Part shown: one piece after another, positions 17,992-26,146 of the stretch
Position numbering within the stretch: position 1 is the first letter of the stretch
How the letters are laid out: each line of letters begins with the position of its first letter
Source of the DNA: an uncultured Lachnospiraceae bacterium
GTDB lineage: Bacteria > Bacillota > Clostridia > Lachnospirales > Lachnospiraceae
NCBI GenBank assembly: GCA_902783375.1
Contig: CACZQN010000051.1
Span: 1-37,492, forward strand
Direction: 5' to 3'
Length of the DNA: 37,492 nucleotides
Notes under the pieces: generated by a model
What the model saw: only the letters and a program-made list of their open reading frames with translations
The model's database searches: none
Told to the model about the DNA's origin: nothing
Translations under genes and position numbers: made by a program

Positions 17992-18842
17992 GAATCTACT
18001 CCCTTTTTCTGTGCTGACCGCCATGCGCCGGGGGAGATCCCCATTTCCCGGGTAAAGACGGTGATGAAATAATTGTAATCGCTGTATCCGCAGCGGGAGG
18101 CGATTTCCGCCAGGGACAATTCTGTCCGCCCGGCGAGCAATTGCCTGGCGAGGTCCATCCGGAGATCCCGGATATGCTCCGCGATGCCGCAGCCGTAAAG
18201 CTGGTCTGCCAGTTCATAGAGCTGTGTCTTGCCGATCCCGAGAGAATCCGCGACATCCGCGGCATTGATTTTCTCGGTAAAATGTGCCGTGAGATAGCCG
18301 TCGAGCTGCACGGAGAGGAGATCCTCCTTCAGGGTGGCCATCCGCTCGAGAATCAGGTAGGAAGCGACCGCGTGCAGGATGTGCGCCGCAGAGGAGACAT
18401 AGGCCTCACTGGCGGGTTCTGCACGGCGGATTGCCTCTGCCAGCTGGTTCCGGTCGATGGGCAGATCCCTGGTGCAGCGGATGATCGCCTGATAGCCTTC
18501 CCCCTGAGTAGGGTAGGAGAAGACGTGGCCGAACAGCAGATAGCCGGCCAGCAGGTTCCCGACATAGAGCGGGGTCACGGCTTCGGTGAGGCCGGCGTGA
18601 CAGCGATAGACGTAGGTCCGGCGCAGCTTCACCGCTTTCCGGCAGGCTTCCCGGTCACAGTGCATACAGGCGGAAAGGCCTTCCTCTGTCTCCCGGATGA
18701 CGGCGCAGTACGGCGCGACCGCCTCCGGATAGGAGACCAGTTCGTGCATGTTTTCGTCAAATACCGTGATGCGGATGTGGCTCATGGCATAGAAATCCTG
18801 CAGCAGGCCGCGCAGTTTTTGCAAATCAAATACGGAAACCAT
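17988..18842 (-). CDS. AraC-family regulator with PocR sensor domain
   Basis: A 284-residue transcription regulator. Residues about 5-160 form a PocR-type ligand domain: the start FDLQKLRGLLQDFYAMSHIRITVFDEN, four cysteines in CMHCDREAC and YRCHAGL, and PLYVGNLLAGYLLFGHVF are characteristic. Residues about 185-280 form the two-helix-turn-helix AraC domain, ending AEIASRCGYSDYNYFITVFTREMGISPGAWR. PocR domains sense small molecules such as diols or sugars. GGAGGGAG lies just before the ATG. It is divergent from the DUF4432 gene, and two direct repeats between them look like its operator. It probably activates the sugar genes when the substrate is present and may control its own promoter. Confidence 0.92.
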   Translation of the reverse strand: MVSVFDLQKLRGLLQDFYAMSHIRITVFDENMHELVSYPEAVAPYCAVIRETEEGLSACMHCDREACRKAVKLRRTYVYRCHAGLTEAVTPLYVGNLLAGYLLFGHVFSYPTQGEGYQAIIRCTRDLPIDRNQLAEAIRRAEPASEAYVSSAAHILHAVASYLILERMATLKEDLLSVQLDGYLTAHFTEKINAADVADSLGIGKTQLYELADQLYGCGIAEHIRDLRMDLARQLLAGRTELSLAEIASRCGYSDYNYFITVFTREMGISPGAWRSAQKKGVDS

Positions 18843-18922
18843 CGCTCCCTCCCGGGTGACAGGATCGGCCGTCCCCTACCGGTCAGGGACGACGCATAGA
18901 AAGGTACATCAGGTCCTGTGAA

Positions 18923-18951
18923 ATTCTACCACGGCTGCGAACAAATTTAAA
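18923..18951 (-). promoter_or_regulatory. Putative promoter of the AraC-amidohydrolase pair
   Basis: On the minus strand, TTTAAA (18946-18951) and TAGAAT (18923-18928) lie 17 bp apart. The -35 overlaps the first AraC half-site, which would allow autoregulation. The transcript leader also contains CGTCCC/GGGACG (18870-18891), a 6-bp stem. Confidence 0.4.
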
Positions 18952-18968
18952 GTAAAACGGACAAATTT
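18939..18968 (+). promoter_or_regulatory. AraC-type operator (two direct half-sites)
   Basis: ACAAATTT occurs at 18941-18948 and again at 18961-18968, a 20-bp period on one DNA face, within the only gap between the regulator and the catabolic genes. Direct repeats about two helix turns apart are the usual arrangement for AraC proteins. The second copy ends beside the weak -35 of the sugar operon. Confidence 0.6.
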
Positions 18969-18971
18969 CTA

Positions 18972-19000
18972 TATATCTGAGGGACGGAAGATTTTAAAAT
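18972..19000 (+). promoter_or_regulatory. Putative activator-dependent promoter of the sugar operon
   Basis: TAAAAT at 18995-19000 is a fair -10. Seventeen bp upstream, 18972-18977 reads TATATC, a poor -35. A weak -35 next to an AraC half-site is what a class II activated promoter looks like. Confidence 0.45.
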
Positions 19001-19028
19001 AGAAGTATCCGTTTCGGGGAGGAGAAGA

Positions 19029-20054
19029 ATGCCTATGTTGAAAGAATTGAGACAGGGATACATTGGGAATCCCGCGCAGCTTGTGACACTCCGGCGCGTT
19101 ACTGTGAATGAGGGACGGGCCAGGGGCACAGAGATCATTGAGGTCAGAACAGCCGGTGGGCTGGAACTTGAAATTCTTCCGAATGCAGGCCTTGATATCG
19201 GCCAGTGCCGCTATCAGGGAATCAATATGAGCTGGATGAGCAAAAACGGCTATGACAGCCCTGCCGTGATCGGACAGTATGAGAATGAATTTGTCAATAC
19301 CTTCCCGGGCGGGCTCCTGTATACCTGCGGTCTTCGCTCCGCAGGCCCGGCGAACCGGGACGGGGACGAGTGGCATCCGCTGCACGGAAGATATCATTCA
19401 CTCGCGGCCGAGCAGGTCTCGGCGGAGATTGTGGAGCCGTGCACCGACACGGAAAGCGCAGCAGGAGAGCAGGAAATCTGCATCCGCGGCACGATCCGGG
19501 AGACCGCCCTGTTCGGCCATGTGCTCACCGTGAAGCGGACGATCCGGATTCCAGCCTGCGGTGCTTCGGTGCAGATTGAGGATGTGCTGACGAATGAGAC
19601 GCCGCGGGACGAGGAGATCATGCAGATCTATCACTGCAATTTCGGCTATCCGCTGCTCTCGGAGCACGCGAAGCTGATCCTGCCGGAAGAGCGGGAGACC
19701 ATCCCCCGCACCGAATTTGCGAAGACAGGCCTCGAGAAGACCTGCACGTTCGAGAAGCCGGTGGACAGCGAGGAAGAGAGAGTCTTCTTCCAGAAGATGA
19801 AGAAGGACTTCTGTGCGAGACTTGAGAATCCGGAACTGGGGGTGTCGATGACGATGACCTGGTCCGGTGATACACTCCCGATCCTCTCGGAGTGGAGGAG
19901 CATGGCGAGCGGAGATTATGTGCTGGGGCTTGAGCCGACCAACTGCTACATCTCCGGAAGACATGCGGAGCGGGAGAACGGAACACTGCCGGTGCTCGGA
20001 GCATTTGCATCGGAAAGACATAGCGTGACGATTACATTTGCAGGGATTGCGTAA
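19029..20054 (+). CDS. DUF4432 aldose-1-epimerase-like protein
   Basis: A 341-residue protein of the DUF4432 group, related to galactose mutarotase. Recognisable are LPNAGLDIGQCRYQG, the FPGGLLYTCGLRSAGP stretch, the histidine turn HPLHGRYHS, a mid-protein YHCNFGYPLL and LEPTNCYISG. By analogy it would interconvert sugar anomers, giving the isomerase the right form, but the activity of DUF4432 proteins is not settled by sequence. The ATG at 19029 is 6 nt after GGAGG; the next ATG at 19035 is a less likely start. First gene of the four-gene sugar operon, followed by the isomerase after 31 nt. Confidence 0.82.
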   Translation: MPMLKELRQGYIGNPAQLVTLRRVTVNEGRARGTEIIEVRTAGGLELEILPNAGLDIGQCRYQGINMSWMSKNGYDSPAVIGQYENEFVNTFPGGLLYTCGLRSAGPANRDGDEWHPLHGRYHSLAAEQVSAEIVEPCTDTESAAGEQEICIRGTIRETALFGHVLTVKRTIRIPACGASVQIEDVLTNETPRDEEIMQIYHCNFGYPLLSEHAKLILPEERETIPRTEFAKTGLEKTCTFEKPVDSEEERVFFQKMKKDFCARLENPELGVSMTMTWSGDTLPILSEWRSMASGDYVLGLEPTNCYISGRHAERENGTLPVLGAFASERHSVTITFAGIA

Positions 20055-20085
20055 GAGGATGTGCGATCAGGAAAGGAGAACAGAG

Positions 20086-21495
20086 ATGGGTAAGAAGATG
20101 ACATTTGCACTGGCATTCTGCAACCGCGGATTCATGCCGGGCGAACTGATTTACGGTGCGAGAGAGGATATGATCAAGGCCGTGACGGATGCGGGCTATG
20201 ATTACATCGCGATGGATGCGGAGCTGACACGCTTCGGCGGGATCGAGACCCGCGACGAGGGACTGCTCTATGCGAAGTGGCTGAAGGAACATGACGGCGA
20301 GTACGATGGCGTCATCTTCTCGATGCCGATCTTTGCCGATGAAAATGGTGCGATCACGGCGCTGCAGGATGCGGGTGTCCCGATCCTGATGCAGGCTTAC
20401 CCGGACGAGATCGGCAAGATGGATTTTCAGCACCGCCGCGATGCATTCTGCGGAAAATTCTCCGTCACCGATGTCTTCACCCAGTACGGCGTCCCGTTTA
20501 CCGTCCTGAAGCCGCATGTCGTGCATCCGCTGTCCCCGAAGTTCCAGGAGAACCTGCGCGACTTCGCGGCGATCTGCCGTGTGGTCAATGGCATGAAGCG
20601 CTTCAATCTCGGCTGCATCGGTGCCAGAACGACTGCGTTCAAGACCACCCGTTTTGACGAGATTGCGATGCAGAAGCATGGCATCAATGTCGAGTCGTTT
20701 GACCTGTCCGAGCTGTTCTTCAAGGTCCAGAATATGAAGGACGATGATCCGAAGGTCGTCGCCAAGAAGGAACACCTGATGAACTATACCGATTTCAGCA
20801 AGGTGCCGGAGACCAACAAGAATACCCTGGCCAAGGTTTCCGTGGCGATCGACGGCTACATCGAGGAATATCATCTCGATGCCCTGGCGCTCCGCTGCTG
20901 GAATGAGATGGAGCAGATTCTCCGGATCTGCCCGTGTGTTCTGCTCTCCGAGCTGAATGACCGCGGAATCGCGGCTTCCTGTGAGATCGATATGTGCTCC
21001 GCCATCACCATGCGGGCGATGAGCCTTGCGAGCGAGCAGCCGACCGCTGTCCTCGACTGGAACAACAACTACGGGGATGAGGAGAACAAGGTCATCCTGT
21101 TCCACTGCGGACCGGTTGCCCAGAGCCTCATGACCGGCAAGGGCACGGTCACCAACCACAAGATGTTCGACAAGACCGATCCGGGTTCCGGCTGGGGCAG
21201 CAACGAGGGACGGATCAAAGCCTTCCCGACCACCATTTCCAACTGCCAGACCAAGGACGGCAAGATCATCGTCTATGCGTCGGAGGCAGAATTCACGGAT
21301 GATCCGATCGAAGAGGCATTCTTCGGCTGTGCCGGTGTCTGCGAGATCCCGGACATGGAGGACAAGATGATCCGCCTTGCCCGCGGCGGTTTCAAGCATC
21401 ACACCAGCGTCGGCGTCGGCCACATGAAGGACATCCTGAAAGAGGCATTTACCACCTATCTGCACTACGACTGGGTCGATATCGATAAGGACTGA
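20086..21495 (+). CDS. L-fucose/L-arabinose isomerase-like protein
   Basis: A 469-residue protein of the fucose/arabinose isomerase superfamily, expected to turn an aldose into a ketose using a divalent metal. Family-like features are the N-terminal Rossmann-type half (MTFALAFCNRGFMPGELI, YDGVIFSMPIFAD), NLGCIGARTTAFKTTRFDE in the middle, and a C-terminal half with LALRCWNEME, LSELNDRGIAASCEID, HCGPVAQSL and GHMKD. It is shorter than classical FucI (about 590) and close to AraA in length. I recognise the fold family, not the substrate. The ATG at 20086 follows AAAGGAG by 7 nt; an upstream ATG at 20038 lies in the previous gene. Confidence 0.8.
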   Translation: MGKKMTFALAFCNRGFMPGELIYGAREDMIKAVTDAGYDYIAMDAELTRFGGIETRDEGLLYAKWLKEHDGEYDGVIFSMPIFADENGAITALQDAGVPILMQAYPDEIGKMDFQHRRDAFCGKFSVTDVFTQYGVPFTVLKPHVVHPLSPKFQENLRDFAAICRVVNGMKRFNLGCIGARTTAFKTTRFDEIAMQKHGINVESFDLSELFFKVQNMKDDDPKVVAKKEHLMNYTDFSKVPETNKNTLAKVSVAIDGYIEEYHLDALALRCWNEMEQILRICPCVLLSELNDRGIAASCEIDMCSAITMRAMSLASEQPTAVLDWNNNYGDEENKVILFHCGPVAQSLMTGKGTVTNHKMFDKTDPGSGWGSNEGRIKAFPTTISNCQTKDGKIIVYASEAEFTDDPIEEAFFGCAGVCEIPDMEDKMIRLARGGFKHHTSVGVGHMKDILKEAFTTYLHYDWVDIDKD

Positions 21496-21540
21496 GCAGC
21501 GGTGATCGGCGGCTGATGAAGTTTCACAGGGAGGAATGCG

Positions 21541-23040
21541 ATGAAGATAGCAGGTCTGGATATCGGGACGACGGGCTGCAAGCTGACCGTGTTTGATGAA
21601 CATGGCGCGCAGCTTGGCAAGGCCTACCGGGATTATCCGGTGAAGAGAGCAGTCGGCGGCCATGAGATGGATATTTCCACCATGATGGGGAGCGTCTATG
21701 CGGTCATCCGGGAGATGGCGGAGCAGTACCCGGATATCGCCGGAATCGGTGTGACGAGCTTCGGCGAGACCTTCATCATGACCGATGCGGCGGGAAATCC
21801 CCTGCATCCGGCGATGCTGTATACGGATCCGAGAGGCGCCGAGGAGTGTGCGGAGCTGGCAGAGAAGTTAGGTGCGGACAGGATTGCAGAGATTACCGGC
21901 CTTGCGCCGCATGAGATGTACTCGATCAGCAAGATGATGTGGCTGAAGAAGCATGAGCCGGAAGTGTTCCGGAAGGCGGCGCGGGTGCATCTGATCGAGG
22001 ACTATGTGGTCTGGCACCTGACCGGCAGAGCTCAGATCGATTATTCGCTGGCGACGCGGACGATGGCGTTTGATATTCATACCCTGACCTGGAGCGCCGA
22101 GGTCTTTGCGGCAGCGGGGATCGATCCGTCCCTGATGAGCGAACCGGTCCCGACCGGGACGTCTGCCGGAACGGTCACGGAAGATGCCGCGGCGCGGACA
22201 GGCCTGCAGAAGGACTGTATCATCGTCTCGGTCTCCCATGACCAGGTCGCGGCCGCCGTCGGCGCCGGGGCATTTGACGGAGCAGTTGCCGTCGACGGGG
22301 CGGGAACCGTGGAGTGCCTGACCCCGGTTTATGACAGCATTCCGGACATCCCGGTCATGAGCAAGGGGTATTTCTCCGTGGTGCCTTACGTCGTTCCGGG
22401 GAAATACGTTGCCTATGCGTTCTCCTATACGGGTGGTGCGTTGATCCAGTGGTGTGTGGAGACGCTTGCGAAGAAAGAAGCGGAACTGGCTGCGGCGGAA
22501 GGGATCCCGGTCAACACATATCTCGAGAACGCTTATCTTTCGGCGCATGGCGAAGAACCATCCGGACTGCTGGTGCTGCCGCATTTCGCAGGGGCTGCAA
22601 CGCCGTACATGGACACCGGCTCCCGCGGGGCGATTCTGGGAATGACCACGGCGACAACCGTTGCGGACATCTACCGTGCCTGCATGGAGGGTGTTGTCTA
22701 CGAGATGCGCCTCAATTACGAAGCGCTGGCAGGATCGGGAATCCATTTTCAGAAGCTGCATGCGACCGGCGGCGGGGCACGCTCGAAGGTCTGGATGCAG
22801 ATGAAGGCGGATGTTCTGAATCTGCCGATCACCGCACTCGCAACGGTGGATGCGGGAACGGTCGGCTCCGCGATGCTGACAGGCATTGCGACCGGACTCT
22901 TCCGTGATCTCGAGGATGCCGCCTCCCACATGGTGCAGGAGACGGAGACTTATTACCCGAGAAGCGAGATGCACGAGAAATATAGGAAAGTTTATGCGCG
23001 CTACCGCGGTGTCTATGAGGCGGTGCGGCCGCTGGTCTGA
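21541..23040 (+). CDS. FGGY-family carbohydrate kinase
   Basis: A 499-residue sugar kinase. The first ATP-phosphate loop is GLDIGTTGCKLTVFD at residues 4-18. The sugar-binding half includes HEMDIS and TSFGETFIM. The C-terminal half contains ISVSHDQVAAAVGAGAF-type sequence, GAVAVDGAGTVE (second phosphate motif), and HATGGGARSKVWMQMKADVLNLP, the FGGY adenosine motif. Related enzymes phosphorylate ribulose, xylulose, fuculose, rhamnulose or glycerol. With an isomerase before and an aldolase after, the likely step is ketose to ketose-phosphate. GGGAGG lies 7 nt before the ATG; the gap to the isomerase is 45 nt. Confidence 0.92.
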   Translation: MKIAGLDIGTTGCKLTVFDEHGAQLGKAYRDYPVKRAVGGHEMDISTMMGSVYAVIREMAEQYPDIAGIGVTSFGETFIMTDAAGNPLHPAMLYTDPRGAEECAELAEKLGADRIAEITGLAPHEMYSISKMMWLKKHEPEVFRKAARVHLIEDYVVWHLTGRAQIDYSLATRTMAFDIHTLTWSAEVFAAAGIDPSLMSEPVPTGTSAGTVTEDAAARTGLQKDCIIVSVSHDQVAAAVGAGAFDGAVAVDGAGTVECLTPVYDSIPDIPVMSKGYFSVVPYVVPGKYVAYAFSYTGGALIQWCVETLAKKEAELAAAEGIPVNTYLENAYLSAHGEEPSGLLVLPHFAGAATPYMDTGSRGAILGMTTATTVADIYRACMEGVVYEMRLNYEALAGSGIHFQKLHATGGGARSKVWMQMKADVLNLPITALATVDAGTVGSAMLTGIATGLFRDLEDAASHMVQETETYYPRSEMHEKYRKVYARYRGVYEAVRPLV

Positions 23041-23106
23041 GTAGTCGCTGGTTTGAGCGGCCACTGGTTGGAATAGAAGAGAGATGGATGGAGGTTTCTG
23101 GCTATT

Positions 23107-23967
23107 ATGTTGGTGAATCTTGTTGAGATTTTGAAGATCGCAGAAGAGAAGAAATGCGCTGTCGGTGCTTTTAACACGCCGAATCTGGAGTGTGTCAATG
23201 CCGTGCTGGCAGCGGCGGAGAAGCTGAATGTTCCGGTGATTCTTTCGCATGCGGAGCTGCATGAGGAAGTGTCCCCGCTTGCAAAGATCGGTCCGGTGAT
23301 GGTCGCGGCCGCAAAGGCTGCAAAGGTGCCGGCCTGCGTGCATCTGGACCACTGCGAGACCCTCTCCTATATGGAGAAGGCCCTCGAGATCGGTTTTACC
23401 GGTGTGATGTATGATGGCAGCCTACTCCCGTATGAGGAGAATCTTGCCAATACCAGGACGGCCGTTGCCATGGCGAAGAAATACAACTGCGGCGTGGAGG
23501 CGGAGCTTGGTGCACTGGCAGCCCGCGAGGGAGGCGCACCAGTGGAGGGTGCGGCAGGTGCTGCTCCGGCCGGACCGGTCTATACCGACCCGGATCAGGC
23601 AGTAGTCTTCTGCAAAGAGACCGGAATCGATGCGCTGGCCCCGAGCTTCGGCACGGCACATGGCATTTACAAATCCAAGCCGGTTCTTGATCTGGAACTG
23701 GTCCACGTCATCGCGGAGAAGACAGGCCTCCCGCTTGTCATGCACGGCGGCAGCGGCGTCTCGCCGGAAGACTACCGGACAGGCATTTCCTATGGCCTGC
23801 GGAAGATCAACTATTACAGCTACATGTCGAAGGCCGGCACCCAGGCCGTGAAGGAACTGCTTGAAAAGGAAGACGTCACGTTCTTCCATGATCTCGCTTT
23901 TGCAGCCGAAAAGGCCATGGAAGCAGACGCCGAGAAGGCCATGCGGATCTTCGCCGGGCTGGCGTGA
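23107..23967 (+). CDS. Class II (zinc) ketose-phosphate aldolase
   Basis: A 286-residue FbaA/GatY-type aldolase that cleaves a ketose phosphate, releasing dihydroxyacetone phosphate or a similar three-carbon unit. The start VNLVEILKIAEEKKCAVGAFN, HLDH at 79-82 (catalytic Asp81 and zinc His82), EAELGALAAREGG, APSFGTAHGIY and MHGGSGVSPEDY are all present, so the zinc site and phosphate loops look complete. It is the last gene of the operon; a GGAGG lies 12 nt before the ATG, a rather long spacing. A bisphosphate or a ketose-1-phosphate could be the substrate; the FGGY partner makes the latter more likely. Confidence 0.92.
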   Translation: MLVNLVEILKIAEEKKCAVGAFNTPNLECVNAVLAAAEKLNVPVILSHAELHEEVSPLAKIGPVMVAAAKAAKVPACVHLDHCETLSYMEKALEIGFTGVMYDGSLLPYEENLANTRTAVAMAKKYNCGVEAELGALAAREGGAPVEGAAGAAPAGPVYTDPDQAVVFCKETGIDALAPSFGTAHGIYKSKPVLDLELVHVIAEKTGLPLVMHGGSGVSPEDYRTGISYGLRKINYYSYMSKAGTQAVKELLEKEDVTFFHDLAFAAEKAMEADAEKAMRIFAGLA

Positions 23968-24012
23968 AACGCAGGCGAAAAGAAGGCAGAAGGCAATTGG
24001 GATCTTCGCTGA

Positions 24013-24053
24013 AAAACTCAGACCAGATGCGTTTCTTGTTGCATCTGGTCTGA
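24013..24053 (-). terminator. Terminator of the symporter gene
   Basis: TCAGACCAGATGC (24018-24030) and its exact complement (24041-24053) form a 13-bp stem. Read on the minus strand it is followed by GTTTTT, so it mainly ends the symporter transcript. On the plus strand there is no T-run, though the stem may slow polymerase after the aldolase. Confidence 0.75.
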
Positions 24054-24118
24054 ATCTATGTATGCACTCTAGTCTGATGCCAATAGCATACCGTTCCGGC
24101 GGCATGATTGTCAGCAGC

Positions 24119-25663
24119 TTAGTCGGCGTCTTTCAGTGCGGTCTTCTGGGAGACGAGGACCTTCTCGTCGTAGCACAGGAAGGCGTCTTCGACGACATTC
24201 GCATCTGGCTTCGGTGTGAGAAGCGAGATGATCGGAACCATGATCAGGCCTGCGATCATGCAGAATGCGCCTGCGTTGATCGGGGACTGGAGCAGCGTCG
24301 GGAAGGAGCTGCGGACCAGCATATTTGCCAGCATGACAACCGTCGAGAAGATGAAGCTGCACCAGACGGCGATCTTGGAAGTTCCCTTCCAGTACAGACC
24401 GTACAGGAACGGAGCCAGGAACGCACCGGCAAGAGCGCCCCACGAGACACCCATCAGCTGTGCGATGAAGGTGACATTTGACTTGTACTGAACGATGGCG
24501 ATGATGACGGAGATCGCGATGAAGACGACGATCAGGCCGCGCATGATGAGGACCTGTTTCTTCTCATCCATCTGTTTCACGATATGGCCCTTCAGCAGGT
24601 CGAGGGTCAGCGTCGAGCTGGATGTCAGAACGAGAGAGGACAGGGTGGACATCGATGCGGAAAGCACCAGGATCACGACGATGGCGATCAGGATGTCCGG
24701 AAGGCCCGAAAGCATGGTCGGAACCACGGAGTCAAAGCCATTTGCAGCAATATCGATCTTATCGGAGAAGAGTCTTCCGAAACCACCGAGGAAGTAGCAG
24801 CCGCCTGCGACGACAAATGCAAATGCGGTGGAGACGACGGTTCCGGTGGAGATGGAGCGCTCGCTCTTGATGGCGTAGAATTTCTGGACCATCTGCGGAA
24901 GTCCCCAGGTTCCGAGCGATGTCAGGATGACGACGCCGAGCAGATTCAGCGGATCCGGTCCGAAGAACGAGTTGAAGGCACCAGGTGCTGCGGAAACAGA
25001 AGGATCCGAGATCTCAGCAAGGCCATTCAGTGCTGCAATGAAGCCGCCCTGGCTCTTCAGAACTGCACCGATGACGGCGCAGATACCGAACAGCATGATG
25101 ATTCCCTGAATGAAATCGTTGATTGCGGTTGCCATGTAGCCGCCGGCGATGACGTAAATACCGGTCAGGATTGCCATGACGATGACGCACACGGAGTAGT
25201 CGATGTTGAAAGCCATCCCGAACAGACGGGAAAGTCCGTTGTACAGGGATGCGGTGTAAGGAATCAGGAAGATGAAGGTGATGACGGAAGCAGCGATCTT
25301 CAGCTTCGCATCGCCGTATCTTGATTCAAAGAACTGCGGCATGGTGGCCGAGTTCAGATGCTGGGTCATGATTCTCGTGCGGCGTCCGAGGACAACCCAT
25401 GCAAGAAGAGAACCAAGCAGCGCATTGCCGATACCGACCCAGGTCGAAGCGATGCCGTATTTCCAGCCGAACTGACCGGCGTAGCCGACGAAGATGACGG
25501 CCGAGAAGTAGCTGGTGCCGTATGCGAAAGCCGTGAGCCATGGACCGACCGAACGTCCGCCAAGGACGAAGCCATTCACATCCGTGGCATTCCGGCGGCA
25601 GTACAGGCCGACACCGATCATGACAGCAAAGAAAACAACGAGCATCAGAATTTTGATAACCAT
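24119..25663 (-). CDS. Sodium:solute symporter (SSS family)
   Basis: A 514-residue inner-membrane permease with about 13 hydrophobic helices, starting MVIKILMLVVFFAVMIGVGLYCRR. The family signature is visible in GFVLGGRSVGPWLTAFAYGTSYFSAV, MPQFFESRYGD, VIAGGYMATAINDFIQG and SASMSTLSSLVLTSSSTLTLDLLKG. SSS members co-transport sodium with sugars, amino acids, vitamins or organic acids. Facing the sugar operon and ending just past it, it most likely brings in that operon's substrate. GGGAGG lies 8 nt before the ATG. A strong promoter and a palindromic operator lie upstream, separate from the AraC promoter, so it appears to answer to a different regulator. Confidence 0.92.
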   Translation of the reverse strand: MVIKILMLVVFFAVMIGVGLYCRRNATDVNGFVLGGRSVGPWLTAFAYGTSYFSAVIFVGYAGQFGWKYGIASTWVGIGNALLGSLLAWVVLGRRTRIMTQHLNSATMPQFFESRYGDAKLKIAASVITFIFLIPYTASLYNGLSRLFGMAFNIDYSVCVIVMAILTGIYVIAGGYMATAINDFIQGIIMLFGICAVIGAVLKSQGGFIAALNGLAEISDPSVSAAPGAFNSFFGPDPLNLLGVVILTSLGTWGLPQMVQKFYAIKSERSISTGTVVSTAFAFVVAGGCYFLGGFGRLFSDKIDIAANGFDSVVPTMLSGLPDILIAIVVILVLSASMSTLSSLVLTSSSTLTLDLLKGHIVKQMDEKKQVLIMRGLIVVFIAISVIIAIVQYKSNVTFIAQLMGVSWGALAGAFLAPFLYGLYWKGTSKIAVWCSFIFSTVVMLANMLVRSSFPTLLQSPINAGAFCMIAGLIMVPIISLLTPKPDANVVEDAFLCYDEKVLVSQKTALKDAD

Positions 25664-25745
25664 AGGAAAAACCTCCCAACCTATATGATTTGGCGATCTT
25701 GTGCTGCAGCTGGTCTATACTGATTGGCTGCAGATGAGCTAATCT

Positions 25746-25776
25746 GCTTTAACGCTTAACTGCGTTAAAGCGCTTA
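25746..25776 (-). promoter_or_regulatory. Palindromic operator at the symporter start site
   Basis: GCTTTAACGC (25746-25755) and GCGTTAAAGC (25762-25771) are exact 10-bp inverted arms around TTAACT. An overlapping AAGCGCTT at the right arm resembles a LacI-family or catabolite (cre-like) half-site pair. It begins 9 bp after the -10 box, so a bound repressor would block initiation or elongation. Confidence 0.65.
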
Positions 25777-25784
25777 CTTAGCAA

Positions 25785-25813
25785 AATATACACCAGGAAG
25801 AAGAGAAAATCAA
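25785..25813 (-). promoter_or_regulatory. Promoter of the symporter gene
   Basis: On the minus strand TTGATT (25808-25813) and TATATT (25785-25790) are separated by 17 bp. Leader of about 110 nt. A short plus-strand hairpin (AAGAGG/CCTCTT, 25812-25829) with a T-run overlaps its upstream edge. Confidence 0.6.
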
Positions 25814-25894
25814 GAGGGAGAAACCTCTTTTTTCTTGTTTTTTTGTAGAAACATAGGATGAGCCATCGTCGCCGGGCCTGCCAGCCAACGATCT

Positions 25895-25992
25895 CATCTT
25901 GTTAGCCGGGAATCCTCAGAAAAGATGAAAACAAGTTGCTCCGCGCGCCGGGAATTCATCTTGAGAGCCGGAAACCCCTGGAAAAGATGAAA
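25895..25992. repeat. Two 36-bp direct repeats with terminal inverted ends
   Basis: Units at 25895-25930 and 25957-25992 agree at about 28 of 36 positions. Each begins CATCTTG, has AGCCGG inside and ends AAAAGATGAAA, so each end pairs with the other (CATCTT/AAGATG). GCCGGG is repeated twice more nearby (25871, 25947). The gap between the symporter and GntR promoters holds nothing coding that I can support. Confidence 0.6.
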
Positions 25993-26015
25993 TTAAAGCC
26001 CAGGGAAGAAAACTC

Positions 26016-26044
26016 TTGATAATTTGCATGTGTTGCATTATAAT
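26016..26044 (+). promoter_or_regulatory. Promoter of the GntR regulator gene
   Basis: TTGATA at 26016-26021 and a perfect TATAAT at 26039-26044 with a 17-bp spacer. The leader is near 95 nt and contains a CCTACACCAA direct repeat at about 26094-26114. Confidence 0.75.
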
Positions 26045-26055
26045 AGATAATGCAA
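26033..26055 (+). promoter_or_regulatory. Palindrome over the -10 box, probable GntR autoregulatory operator
   Basis: TTGCATTAT (26033-26041) and ATAATGCAA (26047-26055) are exact 9-bp inverted arms around 5 nt, covering the -10 box. YtrA-type GntR genes commonly repress themselves from such a site. Confidence 0.65.
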
Positions 26056-26146
26056 AAATCGAGAACAGCAACCAAGTAAGACAATCAATAAGACCTACAC
26101 CAAGCCCTACACCAATCCCTTTCGCAAGACTTTAAGAGGTAGCAAC

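Noticed and set aside
20032-21807. A 591-codon minus-strand frame across the isomerase and kinase genes
   Set aside because: Antisense shadow caused by biased codon use; no motif, no ribosome site. Similar frames at 11039-12745, 13175-14626, 21868-23352 and 30355-32580 were rejected for the same reason.
24001-24053. Terminator for the plus-strand sugar operon
   Set aside because: The 13-bp stem is followed by ATCTATG on the plus strand; the T-run is on the minus side only.
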